Source: Holophagae bacterium (GTDB lineage Bacteria > Acidobacteriota > Holophagae > Acanthopleuribacterales > Acanthopleuribacteraceae). From it: a stretch of 64,000 nt of DNA. The translations under genes and the position numbers were made by a program. Of this stretch, positions 39,489 through 48,857 are shown piece after piece (position 1 is the stretch's first letter; every line of letters begins with the position of its first letter). The stretch lies in the NCBI GenBank assembly GCA_030429565.1, contig JAUIFE010000001.1, positions 496,001-560,000 of the forward strand, given 5' to 3'. The notes under the pieces were generated by a model. That model worked only from the letters and a program-made list of their open reading frames with translations, was not told the DNA's origin and did no database searches.

Positions 39489-39651
39489 ACAGTAAATTTT
39501 CTATAACACTATATTTAACAACTCGACAAACACCCCTAGTCTACATTTAATCACCCTTTAGATAGTTCCACAAAAGAGGTGACAGCAGCTTGTCAAACGT
39601 TTTATAACCTCGCCAATCTACTGATTCCAAAGAAGCTGTGTGAAATTTACG

Positions 39652-39679
39652 AAAAAGGCCCTTGAGAAGGGTCTTTTTT
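39652..39679 (+). terminator. Rho-independent terminator
   Basis: AAAAAGGCCCTT pairs with AAGGGTCTTTTT around GAG. The A and T flanks make it suitable for both strands. Confidence 0.75.
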
Positions 39680-39781
39680 CATTTTATAGTCGATGAATCA
39701 TCCCCATTACAGGTTACCCGCTTCTCCCGATAAACAATCGGCACGGTACCCTATGCTTTGGACCCAGCCAAGGAGTTGTGT

Positions 39782-40057
39782 ATGGACGCTCTTTACCGCC
39801 GTGAAGTGTTACAAGATATCAAGGAAGCCCTGGCCCGGCGCGGCCTGGACGTGAACATCGGCGAAGCGGCCGAAGCCGAACGAACCGAGTTCGAGGAAGG
39901 CTACCTGTTCGGGCGCCTCCAGCGCCTGTGCCAACTGTGGCGCAATGACGATATCCATCAATACGATTTCCAAGTTAAAGCGCTGACGATCCACGCGCTG
40001 ATCTGCGAATACGAAGAAGAACAACGCCAAGCAGCAGCCGGCCTGGGGCAACCCTAA
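39782..40057 (+). CDS. Hypothetical protein, 91 residues
   Basis: Starts at the ATG at 39782, eight bases after AAGGAG; the open frame upstream begins with a TTG and lacks a site. The product is mostly helical and charged (REVLQDIKEALARRGLDVNIG, then FEEGYLFGRLQRLCQLWRN) with no signal peptide or recognised motif. It is 180 bases ahead of the VWA-protein gene in the same direction and may be cotranscribed. Confidence 0.6.
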   Translation: MDALYRREVLQDIKEALARRGLDVNIGEAAEAERTEFEEGYLFGRLQRLCQLWRNDDIHQYDFQVKALTIHALICEYEEEQRQAAAGLGQP

Positions 40058-40238
40058 GGCCACCACCCCATTGACAACGAACCGCCCCCAGGGCCAACGA
40101 TACAGCATCGACGCGTCCCCTCTCGGCACCCCAACAGCACCGACACCGACAACTTTTTCGTCTCGCTCTGTTTTTTCACTCACAAAACCAGGGCTTATGC
40201 TTGCCTTGACGCGGCAAGTCGGTCATACTGCCATCGCT

Positions 40239-41231
40239 ATGAAAGGCTGTCCCCCCCCCTCTAAAGATGTGCCCACTAGGCGCCTATCGATTTTTTTCCG
40301 CATCATATTGCTTGGGTTATGTCTGCACCCCGGCAACCTATGGGCGTGGCAAGGCGCAGGTGGTGGTTTCGACAACGAACAAAGTTTTCGTTTTTCGTTG
40401 ATTCAAATCCCGGTTTGGGTCACCAACAAACACGGTCGCCCGGTCGCCGGACTTGAACTCAAAGATTTTCAGTTGACCGTCGACGGTCGCCCGGTCCAGA
40501 TCGAGGGCTGCATGCCCGCGTATGACCGTCCCTTGGAAGCAACCTATCTCATCGATATGTCCGGCTCGATGGAAATCGGCGGCAAGTTGGAAGGATCGGT
40601 TCAAACCATCGACTATTTGCTGGACCAGCACCAGCAAGAAGATCGCTGGAAAGTGATTTTGTTCTCAGATTCCGAAGTTTTGGCTATTGCCGACGAAAAA
40701 AACCATCACCTTTGGCATCTTAATAAGGCGAAGTTGGAAGGCTATGGTAAAACAGCTCTCTATGACGCGCTGAGTTCCAGTCAAGCTTATTTCAGCAAAG
40801 ACGGCCTCACCAACCGCGCCTTAATGCTGTTCACCGATGGGAACGACAACCAAAGTCGCCTCACCAGCGAGCAGTTAATGAAGGTGTTGCGTATCATCGA
40901 CGTGCCGGTTTTCATTGTCGGCATCGCCGACGGTTTCGTGCCCAGTAGCGAAGAGGCTCAGGAAGACTTGGGCCTGAATACGCTCGAGGAAATCACCGCC
41001 GTCACAGGTGGTGAGTTGTTTATTGCAAAAGACGCACATCAGTTGCCCCAGATCACCACCACGCTCAACGAAAAAATGAGGCCGCAATACATGTTATCAA
41101 TGACGGTCGAACAGAAGGCGGGTGATCCGCGGCGCCGCATTGATGTTCGCATTCTTAGGCGTAGCAGCTATAAAGTTCGCTTTCGCCAAGGCTATATAGG
41201 TTCGATGCCTGAACTAATTGGAGGAAATTAA
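40239..41231 (+). CDS. Secreted VWFA-related domain protein
   Basis: 330 residues from the ATG at 40239, which puts a hydrophobic export segment (LSIFFRIILLGLCL) near the N-terminus; the start is uncertain because no good ribosome binding site precedes it, and starts at 40197 or 40071 are open. The N-terminal part (IPVWVTNKHGRPVAGLELKDFQLTVDG) and the VWA domain with the metal-site motif ATYLIDMSGSM and LFTDGNDNQS match the VWFA-related family typical of Acidobacteria. These are thought to act in adhesion or protein interaction outside the cytoplasm. The stop codon directly abuts the start of the OmpA-like gene. Confidence 0.82.
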   Translation: MKGCPPPSKDVPTRRLSIFFRIILLGLCLHPGNLWAWQGAGGGFDNEQSFRFSLIQIPVWVTNKHGRPVAGLELKDFQLTVDGRPVQIEGCMPAYDRPLEATYLIDMSGSMEIGGKLEGSVQTIDYLLDQHQQEDRWKVILFSDSEVLAIADEKNHHLWHLNKAKLEGYGKTALYDALSSSQAYFSKDGLTNRALMLFTDGNDNQSRLTSEQLMKVLRIIDVPVFIVGIADGFVPSSEEAQEDLGLNTLEEITAVTGGELFIAKDAHQLPQITTTLNEKMRPQYMLSMTVEQKAGDPRRRIDVRILRRSSYKVRFRQGYIGSMPELIGGN

Positions 41232-41861
41232 ATGAGATCGATCGCGCTAACCTTGGTCTTGTGTTTGCTTTCAATGAATTGTGCGACCAAAAATTTTGTC
41301 GACAGAGAGATTGAAGCTTCTGAATCCCGTACCCAGCGACAAATCGAAGATATCAAACGCCAAGTCGAAGAAACCCAGACTGAAATTAAAGACATGGCCT
41401 CCCAATTGGACTTGAAAATCGAAGGTCTCGAAGAAACCAACGACGATATTTCCAAGATGGTTAGTGAAAACCAACAAATGATCGCCCAATTCGGTCAACT
41501 GCGTTTCCAAAAAACCTTGTCCGAAGCGGAAGCCAATTTCAAAAGCGATCAGTTCGAACTGACCGACGCCGCCCGCGAAGAACTCAACAAGTTCGCGCAG
41601 CTTCTGATCAGCCAGAACAAGTTGGTTCACATTGAGATCCAAGGCCACACCGACAGCCGCGGCTCCGAAGATTACAACATGAAATTAGGGCAACAACGGG
41701 CCGACGCCGTACGTGAATACCTCTACAAAGAGCACGATATTCCGCTGCACTTGATGAACACCGTCAGCTACGGTTCCGACAAGCCTATCGCCGAAAACGA
41801 CAACGCCAACGGCCGCGCTAAAAACCGCCGTGTTGTGTTGGTTGTCCGCATGCAGTTCTAA
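41232..41861 (+). CDS. OmpA-family peptidoglycan-binding protein with coiled coil
   Basis: 209 residues; the ATG immediately follows the stop of the VWA gene, with GGAGG 8 bases upstream inside that gene, so translation is coupled. A signal sequence ends at MNC-ATK; a cysteine is present but the lipobox is poor (S-M-N-C), so lipid anchoring is uncertain. Residues about 22-85 form a charged coiled coil (RQIEDIKRQVEETQTEIKD). The C-terminal domain has IEIQGHTDSRGSEDYNMKLG and GRAKNRRV, the peptidoglycan-binding OmpA signature with its Asp and Arg. A terminator follows. Confidence 0.9.
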   Translation: MRSIALTLVLCLLSMNCATKNFVDREIEASESRTQRQIEDIKRQVEETQTEIKDMASQLDLKIEGLEETNDDISKMVSENQQMIAQFGQLRFQKTLSEAEANFKSDQFELTDAAREELNKFAQLLISQNKLVHIEIQGHTDSRGSEDYNMKLGQQRADAVREYLYKEHDIPLHLMNTVSYGSDKPIAENDNANGRAKNRRVVLVVRMQF

Positions 41862-41884
41862 GCTGCTCACAACCCAGGCGCCAA

Positions 41885-41913
41885 AAACCCGTGTCCCCGA
41901 CACGGGTTTTTTT
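41885..41913 (+). terminator. Rho-independent terminator after the OmpA-like gene
   Basis: CCCGTGTC pairs with GACACGGG around CCC, followed by seven T, 24 bases after the stop. Confidence 0.92.
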
Positions 41914-41981
41914 ATGCCCTGGCGACGAAATACACGCCACAAAACCAGTGTAAATGTGCCAGGAATACAGCGAGACATCCG

Positions 41982-42809
41982 ATGGACTTACAGCAACTCA
42001 ACCCATGGTACCTACTTACCAATCCACAAGGTTATTTCTTCTGGCTCGTGTGCGTGTCCCTGCTGTGCTTGGGGTTAGAACGAGTTTTCCCGTGGCGACG
42101 CCAAAAATTATGGCGTGCACAGTTCGGCCAAGACCTCATTTGGCTGGTGGTCAACGGCCATTACGCCGGTCTTCTGCTCGCTTTTGCCGCCGGCAAGCTC
42201 ACCACTTGGCTGGAACAGATGACCGGCCGGCCCCTCTTTAGCGCGCCGGCCAACTACCAACTACTTCACGACGCACCGCTCTGGGTTCAGTTCATTGTCT
42301 TCTTCTTGCTCAAAGACCTGCTCGACTACGCGATTCACAATTTGCTGCACCGCGTCCCCTTTTTATGGCGCTGGCACCAGGTACACCATTCAATCGAGAC
42401 CATGGATTGGATTGGCAATTTTCGCTTTCATCAGCTTGAAATCGTGGTTTACCAGAGTTTGAGTTGGTTACCCCTGGTCATTCTCGGCGTTGATGGACGA
42501 ATTATGTTGGTCATTGCCGTCATCGCCACCCTCATCGGCCACCTCAACCACGCCAACCTTAATTGGCACTACGGACCGCTGCGATTTGTGTTGAACTCGC
42601 CGCGTTTCCACATTCACCATCACGATGTGATCGCACGTGGCGGCGTCGGTAAGAATTTTGCCGTAGTGTTTAGTGTATGGGACTGGCTGTTCGGCACGGC
42701 TTATGCTCCAGAAAACGAACCACCCCAAAAATTGGGTTTCGAGAATATCGATCAATTCCCCACAAGCCTCTGGGGCCGCTTTCTTTACCCCTTTCGAAAA
42801 AATCCATAA
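41982..42809 (+). CDS. Sterol desaturase/fatty acid hydroxylase family membrane protein
   Basis: 275 residues with about four membrane helices (near 18-35, 50-70, 100-115, 150-185). The di-iron histidine motifs are all present: HNLLH (near 120), HQVHH (near 132), HLNHANLNWH and HIHHH (near 205). Such enzymes insert oxygen or a double bond into sterols, fatty acids or other lipids using O2. No partner lipid-metabolism gene is beside it. The start has no strong ribosome binding site but aligns with the first membrane helix. Confidence 0.88.
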   Translation: MDLQQLNPWYLLTNPQGYFFWLVCVSLLCLGLERVFPWRRQKLWRAQFGQDLIWLVVNGHYAGLLLAFAAGKLTTWLEQMTGRPLFSAPANYQLLHDAPLWVQFIVFFLLKDLLDYAIHNLLHRVPFLWRWHQVHHSIETMDWIGNFRFHQLEIVVYQSLSWLPLVILGVDGRIMLVIAVIATLIGHLNHANLNWHYGPLRFVLNSPRFHIHHHDVIARGGVGKNFAVVFSVWDWLFGTAYAPENEPPQKLGFENIDQFPTSLWGRFLYPFRKNP

Positions 42810-42949
42810 CAACCCTTTTCCGCCCTTTTTCACGAAGTCGATCCGCGCGCATAAGGTGCAAGCATGGTAATTTTATGGCACCGTCTCCCACGCGCATTGC
42901 GCCAAAGTTGCTATGAATTAAAGGCAGCGACCAATGGCCGCCGGAAAGG

Positions 42950-45900
42950 ATGTTGCCGTCAAACGGCATGATTATGGTTTCAATGCTTTGTTTTGCCTGG
43001 CTGCTCTGGCAGGCCCCCAGCCCTCAGGGCCAATTTTTCCAGTTTGGTACGGAACACGATTTGTTTATTCAGGAATCGGTAACCGCCATTCTGCGCGCCG
43101 AAGACGGCTTGATGTGGTTCGGAACCCAACGAGGATTAGTCCGTTTTGACGGTATCGATACACTGCATTTACGCGTTTCGCTCGACGATCCCTACAGCAT
43201 TCCATCCGATAATATTTCTTGCTTGGCGCAAACAGATGCGGCCTTCTTGTGGGTCGGGACCAAAGGCGCCGGCCTGTTCCAATTGGACGTGGTCACCGGC
43301 AAACGACGGCTGTGGCATGCGCCCCCGCTGTCGGACAGTATTTGGGATTTAGCAGTCGACCGCCGAGGACAATTGTGGGTGGCCGCCAAAAACGGCTTAT
43401 GGCGGATTCCAACCGGCGGTGGAACGGCCGAATTAATGAGCCCCTTGCCCACCCGAGTGCTCGCCCTGGATGCCGAGGACGGTGTCTGGCAAGCCACCCA
43501 AACCCAGGGCTTGCATTACACCAATAACCAGACGGAGGTCGGTGAAGAAATCCCCGAGAGCCGGGACCTGGTCATTTACGATGTATTTTGCAAGGCCGAT
43601 GCGGTGTGGGTGGCAGCCGATCAGGGCCTTTACCGCGTGCAAGCGGGCCGTCTCAACCGCGAACCGGACTGGCCGTTATTGGATCCCGAAAACGGCCGTT
43701 ACCAGGTCGCCAAGTGCGTCGCACGCGATCCATTTGGGTCGTTGTGGGTCGGTGGTACGCACGCATTATGGCGACGCAAAGAGGGCGAAACCGGCTTTGC
43801 GTCCTATACCACCACCACCCCGTCGCCCTCGCCGATTCGCAACAACCGCATCAATCACCTACTCGTTGACCCCCAACACCAATTATTGTGGTTGGCGACG
43901 GAAGGCGGCGGCATGGATACGTTCGGCTTATTACAAGACCAGTTCCATATGCAAGTCACCGAAGCAGGTGTGACCAAGCTGATCGTACACGACAATTTAT
44001 TGTGGGTCGCCAAGGTCCACAACGGGGTGGAGCGCTATCGACTCGATTCCCTGCAGCACTATGACAGCCTGCTCGACGACCGACGAATCGATGCACTATC
44101 CATCGACGCCCAAAAACGGGTGTGGTTTGGGAGCAGTCAGGGTTTGTATTTCATGGAAGACGGCACCACCATGCCGATTGAGGCGACCCTGGCGTACAAT
44201 GACCGCGCCAAAAACAACCTGGTAATTCACGCCTTACACCACGATGGAAAAGAGCTGTGGCTGGGTACCAACGGCGGCCTTTACCGGCGACCGGACACCG
44301 GCGACGGTGGCGCCGATGTGGTCATCCCCAAAACCATTGTGACCGTCATTCGCGGTGACCAACGTGGACGCTTATGGATCGGCACCTACGGGAAAGGCCT
44401 GATCTGTTTGGATCCAACTTCGGGTAAGCAGACAGCGTATCGCAAGGCGACGCCGCCGGCACGCAACGGACTCGGCGCCGATACCGTCCTCGATCTGCTC
44501 GTCGGCGATGACGGCGTGTGGGTTGCCACCCACGGCGGCGGCCTCAACCACCTGACACCGGACGACGGCACCATCAAAGCGTTAACCATGGAAACCGGTT
44601 ATCCCGATAATGCGGTCACCGCCTTGGTCCGCGATCACGACGGCCGTATTTGGAGCAATACCGGCATTGGTTTGGTCGTAGCGCGTGCGCAAGGCTACAC
44701 CACCTTGCAGCGGCGCGTCGAACGTTTCAATTTAGGTGCCGCGACGCCGCAAGCAGCGGCGGTCACACCCGACGGGCGTTTGTTGTTCGGCGGTATTCGC
44801 GGCTTCGTCGCCTTCGATCCCAAAGTTACCGACCTCATGCACGCCCCCAAAGTAGCCGTAACCCGTATTACCCGCGACGACGAACACATCGCCATTGGTC
44901 GCCCTGAAACGCTCTTACTGGAACAAGATCACCAAAGTTTGGAAATCGAATGGACGACCATCGATTACAACCAACCACGTTACAACCTGTTACGAGCCAA
45001 ACTGGGTGACAGCGAAGAGTGGCGCGAAGAACGCGGCAAGTATACCCTGCGTTTGGTGAGCAACATGAGTTGGGGTTGGCATGCCGGTCGCTTCCCAATC
45101 CAGTTAACCGGAATCAATCAACGTGGCCAAACGGCCCACGTCCATGCGCTTGCCCAGGTGGCCGATCCGTGGTGGAAAAAGTGGTGGTGGGCGCTGCTCG
45201 GCTCCTTCTTAGCGCTGAGTTACGGCGCCATTTCGGCGATCGTGCAGGCCCGTTCACGCAAACGCCGTCGCCAATTGGAGGAACGCGCCCGTCTTGCCGA
45301 GGAACAGTTCGCGGTTGCCGAACGCAAACGCCGCTACGAAGAAGCCGCCCGTAAGCTGCAAGAAGAACACTTTTGGATGCTGCAACAACACCTCGATCAA
45401 GTCTCGACCCAAATCGCCCACGACCTGCACGACGGCCCCTTGGCCGAATTATCGGGCATGGGGTTTCGCCTGCACATGCTCCAACAAAGCGATATAGACG
45501 ATACGATACGTGCCCAATTGGCTGAGGTCACCGAATCCTTGGTACCCAGCATCAGCCACGAGTTGCGCAACGTTTGCGCCGATTTGTTGGTTCCCGACTT
45601 TGACATGAGTTTGGCCATGGAAATCGAGAGCTTCGCCGAGAGCACCGCCGAACGCTATCCCGAATTGGCGATCCACCACAATATCGCCACCGATCCCGAA
45701 GACCTTGCCACCGGCATCAAAAGCACCTTATTCCGCATTGCACGCACCTTGCTACAAAATGTCGCCAAACACGCCCAAGCCGACCGCGCCGAGGTCACGT
45801 TGTCCTATCACGACAACAACTTACATTTGGTCGTAGCCGATAACGGCGTGGGTTTTACCGCACCACAAGCCTGGGATCAACTCAAGAAAGAAAAACACTA

Positions 45901-46033
45901 TGGTCTGTACATGGCCCATTATTTCGCCAATGCCATGGGCGGCGACCTCGTGGTGCATTCCCAAATCGGGGCCGGTACACGCATTGAAGTCAACCTACCG
46001 CAACAGCAAACAACACCTCATTTACTCGCTTAA
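42950..46033 (+). CDS. Beta-propeller sensor histidine kinase (NarL-type partner)
   Basis: 1027 residues. A hydrophobic export segment (about 8-22) is followed by repeated propeller blades of the two-component regulator type, many with LWVGT, LWVAAKNGLWR or GRIWSNTGIGL signatures (about 40-640). A Y_Y_Y-like domain follows (about 660-735), then one membrane helix (about 743-763) and a cytoplasmic coiled coil. The kinase core is of the HisKA_3 class: His827 in HDLHDGP is the phosphoacceptor. The ATPase domain has QNVAKHA, VVADNGVGF and GAGTRIEV. The start at 42950 is uncertain; 42968 is in frame. It probably senses a periplasmic ligand, perhaps a carbohydrate, and phosphorylates the regulator at 48858. 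Confidence 0.9.
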   Translation: MLPSNGMIMVSMLCFAWLLWQAPSPQGQFFQFGTEHDLFIQESVTAILRAEDGLMWFGTQRGLVRFDGIDTLHLRVSLDDPYSIPSDNISCLAQTDAAFLWVGTKGAGLFQLDVVTGKRRLWHAPPLSDSIWDLAVDRRGQLWVAAKNGLWRIPTGGGTAELMSPLPTRVLALDAEDGVWQATQTQGLHYTNNQTEVGEEIPESRDLVIYDVFCKADAVWVAADQGLYRVQAGRLNREPDWPLLDPENGRYQVAKCVARDPFGSLWVGGTHALWRRKEGETGFASYTTTTPSPSPIRNNRINHLLVDPQHQLLWLATEGGGMDTFGLLQDQFHMQVTEAGVTKLIVHDNLLWVAKVHNGVERYRLDSLQHYDSLLDDRRIDALSIDAQKRVWFGSSQGLYFMEDGTTMPIEATLAYNDRAKNNLVIHALHHDGKELWLGTNGGLYRRPDTGDGGADVVIPKTIVTVIRGDQRGRLWIGTYGKGLICLDPTSGKQTAYRKATPPARNGLGADTVLDLLVGDDGVWVATHGGGLNHLTPDDGTIKALTMETGYPDNAVTALVRDHDGRIWSNTGIGLVVARAQGYTTLQRRVERFNLGAATPQAAAVTPDGRLLFGGIRGFVAFDPKVTDLMHAPKVAVTRITRDDEHIAIGRPETLLLEQDHQSLEIEWTTIDYNQPRYNLLRAKLGDSEEWREERGKYTLRLVSNMSWGWHAGRFPIQLTGINQRGQTAHVHALAQVADPWWKKWWWALLGSFLALSYGAISAIVQARSRKRRRQLEERARLAEEQFAVAERKRRYEEAARKLQEEHFWMLQQHLDQVSTQIAHDLHDGPLAELSGMGFRLHMLQQSDIDDTIRAQLAEVTESLVPSISHELRNVCADLLVPDFDMSLAMEIESFAESTAERYPELAIHHNIATDPEDLATGIKSTLFRIARTLLQNVAKHAQADRAEVTLSYHDNNLHLVVADNGVGFTAPQAWDQLKKEKHYGLYMAHYFANAMGGDLVVHSQIGAGTRIEVNLPQQQTTPHLLA

Positions 46034-46079
46034 AAAAGCAAACCAGTCCATCGGTCGGTAAACCCAAACAAGCGCCCGC

Positions 46080-46150
46080 CGTTACATTTGTCACGGGTTT
46101 TCGCGACAGCCTTCACTTGTCTCAAGCCCGACAAAAGGTTACTTTAAAAG
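46080..46150 (+). promoter_or_regulatory. Conserved two-block element before secreted paralog 1
   Basis: CGTTACATTTGTCACG (46080-46095) and, 37 bases on, AAAAGGTTACTTTAAAAG (46133-46150). Both blocks recur with almost the same spacing at 47427-47496 before the second paralog, although the sequence between is not conserved. The second block could include a -10 box (TACTTT). The rest of the gap 46034-46448 shows no gene. Confidence 0.65.
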
Positions 46151-46448
46151 GGCGAAGTGCGGCCAACACAGCCGTCAACGGTTTGGGTTCAACCCACCGC
46201 CGAGCTCGCCCAGAATGGTCCCCCCCGATTTAGGTTGCGGGGTTGTGGTACCGGATTTGGGGTTTCACCCCGCCATGCAACCTAACCGGACGGCAAGCCG
46301 GTTGATCTTGCCCGACCCCCGCCACAACACCGGCCCCCCATGGATGCGCAGTTTGCGCCCACACGCCGGCTATAGATGCATTTGTTCAGAATCACGCCGA
46401 TTTGGTCGCATAGGGTTTTTTCGCCAATCTACCAAGGAGTCCTTCTTC

Positions 46449-47417
46449 ATGAGAAAAGCCGTCCTCTGCTTTTGTCTTCTCTCACTTAACCTGACCATGC
46501 TTGCCGCCGACGGATTTGCACACGACGACCGGTTTGTCACCGCCTTCTTGCGCGATCAGCACGACATCGCCCTTGCTTCAAAGCGCTTAACCGTCGTTGA
46601 ACAGCATTCAGACATCGCGCTGGAAACCGAAACCGACAGGCACGGCCGCTTTGCCGTCTGGCTTAACCCCGGTGCCGACTATTTGGTGTTTGCCGACAAC
46701 GGCCGCCACCAATTCACGATCCATGCCTCGCAAATCCTCGCCGACGAACCAAACCAGTTCGCATCGACAATCGGCACACCGAAATTCAGCCTCAGCGCCC
46801 CAGTCGGTGACGCGCCAACCCTTCCCTCACTCCGTGATGTGTCCTTTGTTAACAGTGCCGAGCCCGAGGATGTTGAAGACGATCCCGATGATCCTGACAA
46901 CCCCAACAACGGCGGCGTCTCAGTCCTTTACGGTGATCCGCCCGATAACGGCGGCACTAACGGCGAAGACCCACCCCCCAGCCATCGTCCTAAAGCGGGC
47001 GGCGTCACCCTGACCGACACCTTTTTCGCCACCGGCAACCGCCTCGCGCTCACGCTGACGAGCGACGATCTGTCCTCGCACCATGGCTTGATCCGCAAAT
47101 TACGCTTGGTGGGACGTTTCCGCACCACGCAACCCGATAAACTTTTCTTCGAACAACTGGTGCTCGACAGCGAGCTGGTCAGCGACGGCAGCGCCCTCAT
47201 CAGCATCCAACCGTCGGCAGCCGGCACCTTCGATTTGGAAATCGAAGCCCTCGGTGACGCCTCACTGAACGTCAACGGCGCCTTGCTCGCCTTTGAGCTC
47301 GTCAACGCCGACGAAAACGCGCTGTTCGCCGTGCAAAATGCCATCGACCTGAGCTTCATTCGCGTCGAGCCCAAGCGCGGCCGCATTGTCCGCTACGGAA
47401 AACCGACAGGCCGCTAA
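46449..47417 (+). CDS. Secreted protein, paralog 1 of the kinase-linked pair
   Basis: 322 residues from the ATG at 46449 after AAGGAG. The signal peptide (MRKAVLCFCLLSLNLTMLAA) is nearly the same as that of the protein encoded at 47751. The N-terminal part (about 28-125) looks like a small beta-sandwich of the carboxypeptidase regulatory type (TDRHGRFAVWLNPGADY). An acidic linker (EDVEDDPDDPDNPNN) leads to NGGVSVLYGDPPDNGGTNGE and a conserved C-terminal domain ending ASLNVNG and FIRVEPKRGRIVRYG. No enzyme motif is seen. The genes of a sensor kinase and its likely regulator flank the pair. Confidence 0.8.
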   Translation: MRKAVLCFCLLSLNLTMLAADGFAHDDRFVTAFLRDQHDIALASKRLTVVEQHSDIALETETDRHGRFAVWLNPGADYLVFADNGRHQFTIHASQILADEPNQFASTIGTPKFSLSAPVGDAPTLPSLRDVSFVNSAEPEDVEDDPDDPDNPNNGGVSVLYGDPPDNGGTNGEDPPPSHRPKAGGVTLTDTFFATGNRLALTLTSDDLSSHHGLIRKLRLVGRFRTTQPDKLFFEQLVLDSELVSDGSALISIQPSAAGTFDLEIEALGDASLNVNGALLAFELVNADENALFAVQNAIDLSFIRVEPKRGRIVRYGKPTGR

Positions 47418-47426
47418 CCCACGACC

Positions 47427-47496
47427 GTTACATTTGTCACGCCACTTCCATACGCCGTGCACTGGCCCGCGCTCCTGCAAAGGGTTACTTTAAAGA
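47427..47496 (+). promoter_or_regulatory. Conserved two-block element before secreted paralog 2
   Basis: CGTTACATTTGTCACG (47427-47442) is identical to the first block upstream of paralog 1. AAAGGGTTACTTTAAAG (47480-47496) matches the second; the distance differs by one base. It starts 10 bases after the stop of paralog 1, so paralog 2 has its own control region. The remainder of 47418-47750 shows no gene. Confidence 0.65.
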
Positions 47497-47750
47497 GGCA
47501 CGGTGAGCGGCCCCAAGCGCGGGGCCGCATTTACGAAGCCACGCCAGACCGTGCCGGGCCGCCCGCTGGGGAGCGGGCCACCAGCCCAACCAAAACCGAT
47601 CCAGTCGTCACCAAGGACAGCGGATCTAGGGAATGATCGCCGTCGGCCTATCCGGCTCAGCCCGTGCCGACCGCCACCAACATGCCATTTTTCACACGAC
47701 CAATGTCGTTTGCTTTGGGTCTCATTTGCCAATTTTTAGGAGTCTGTTTT

Positions 47751-48737
47751 ATGAGAAAAGCCGTCCTCTCTTTTTGCCTTCTCACCTTCGCCATGCCGTT
47801 TATTCAAGCCCAGTCCTGTTTTGAGGGCGACACCCGTTATGTCACCGGTGTCATGCTCGACTTTACCGGCGAACCGATGGCCAAAACAGTTGTCACCCTA
47901 ACGGAATGGCCAACCCAAACAACCTGCACTGTTCACACCGACACCAACGGCCGCTACCATCTGTGGCTCAACCCCGACGCAAGTTACGACCTGCAGGCGA
48001 CTGCCGTCGACACCACTTACGAGCTGACCCTTGCTCCCGCCGCCCTCCTGGAGGACGAGCTAAATCTGCGCTTTAACGGAAAACGCGGCATCGCCCTGCA
48101 ATTCGACGTTTTATCACCCAAAACGCAAATCCCGTACCTCGACCTTCAAGTCAACCGTTCTTCGACCACCGAGACGCCCACCGACGATGACGGCGGTGAT
48201 GAAGGCGATCAAAACGGCGGCGTTTCAGTCCAATACGGCGATCCACCCGACAACGGCGGTACCAATGGCGAAAACACCTCCACCGACGGCACCCGCCAAC
48301 CAAAAATGGGCGGCCTACAAGAAACAGGCAACCACGCGGACAACCGCCTCAGTGGCACGCTCAACATCGACGATCTCTCTTCACACCACGGCTTGATTCG
48401 CAAACTGCGCCTGTTTGGCCGCTTTAACGGCCCACGCCCCGACGCAATTCGTTTGGAAAATCTCAGCCTAGCCGCCGACATGATCAGTGACGGCAACGCC
48501 CTGATCAGTGTATTCCCCTCGCCCGCCGGCACCTTTGACATCGAAATCGAAGCCGTCGGCGCCGCCTCTCTCAATGTCAACGGCCCCCTGATGGCACTCG
48601 ACATGGTCGACGAAAGCAACAGCGCGACCTGGAGCGGTGATGCTCCGTTCACCTTGACCATGGTTCGGGTTGAACCCAAACGCGGTCGCATCGTGCGCTA
48701 CGGGAACGGCAACGGCTTACCCGCTGCAACCCGCTAA
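47751..48737 (+). CDS. Secreted protein, paralog 2 of the kinase-linked pair
   Basis: 328 residues from the ATG at 47751, after TTAGGAG. Signal peptide MRKAVLSFCLLTFAMPFIQA. Same layout as paralog 1: a sandwich-like N-terminal domain (TDTNGRYHLWLNPDASY), an acidic Gly/Asp linker, NGGVSVQYGDPPDNGGTNGE, then a C-terminal domain with LSSHHGLIRKLRLFGRF, NALISVFPSPAGTFDIEIEA and VRVEPKRGRIVRYG. The C-terminal domain and the linker motif are the best conserved parts. Two cysteines (QSC and TTC) in the N-terminal domain are not shared with paralog 1. Function unknown. Confidence 0.8.
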   Translation: MRKAVLSFCLLTFAMPFIQAQSCFEGDTRYVTGVMLDFTGEPMAKTVVTLTEWPTQTTCTVHTDTNGRYHLWLNPDASYDLQATAVDTTYELTLAPAALLEDELNLRFNGKRGIALQFDVLSPKTQIPYLDLQVNRSSTTETPTDDDGGDEGDQNGGVSVQYGDPPDNGGTNGENTSTDGTRQPKMGGLQETGNHADNRLSGTLNIDDLSSHHGLIRKLRLFGRFNGPRPDAIRLENLSLAADMISDGNALISVFPSPAGTFDIEIEAVGAASLNVNGPLMALDMVDESNSATWSGDAPFTLTMVRVEPKRGRIVRYGNGNGLPAATR

Positions 48738-48857
48738 CACCGCAGCCGCACCTAAAGATCCCCTCGCCTGAGCCGAAGCGGTAAGCAGGTTCAGGGAGGT
48801 GGATCCCGGTCCCCAAGCAACCCGACCCTTCCCAACCGAAATCATGAGGAGACACCG

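Noticed and set aside
47464..47482. Possible sigma-54 promoter (TGGCCCG ... TGCA) before secreted paralog 2
   Set aside because: Not present before paralog 1, where the surrounding control elements are otherwise conserved; a chance match is likely.
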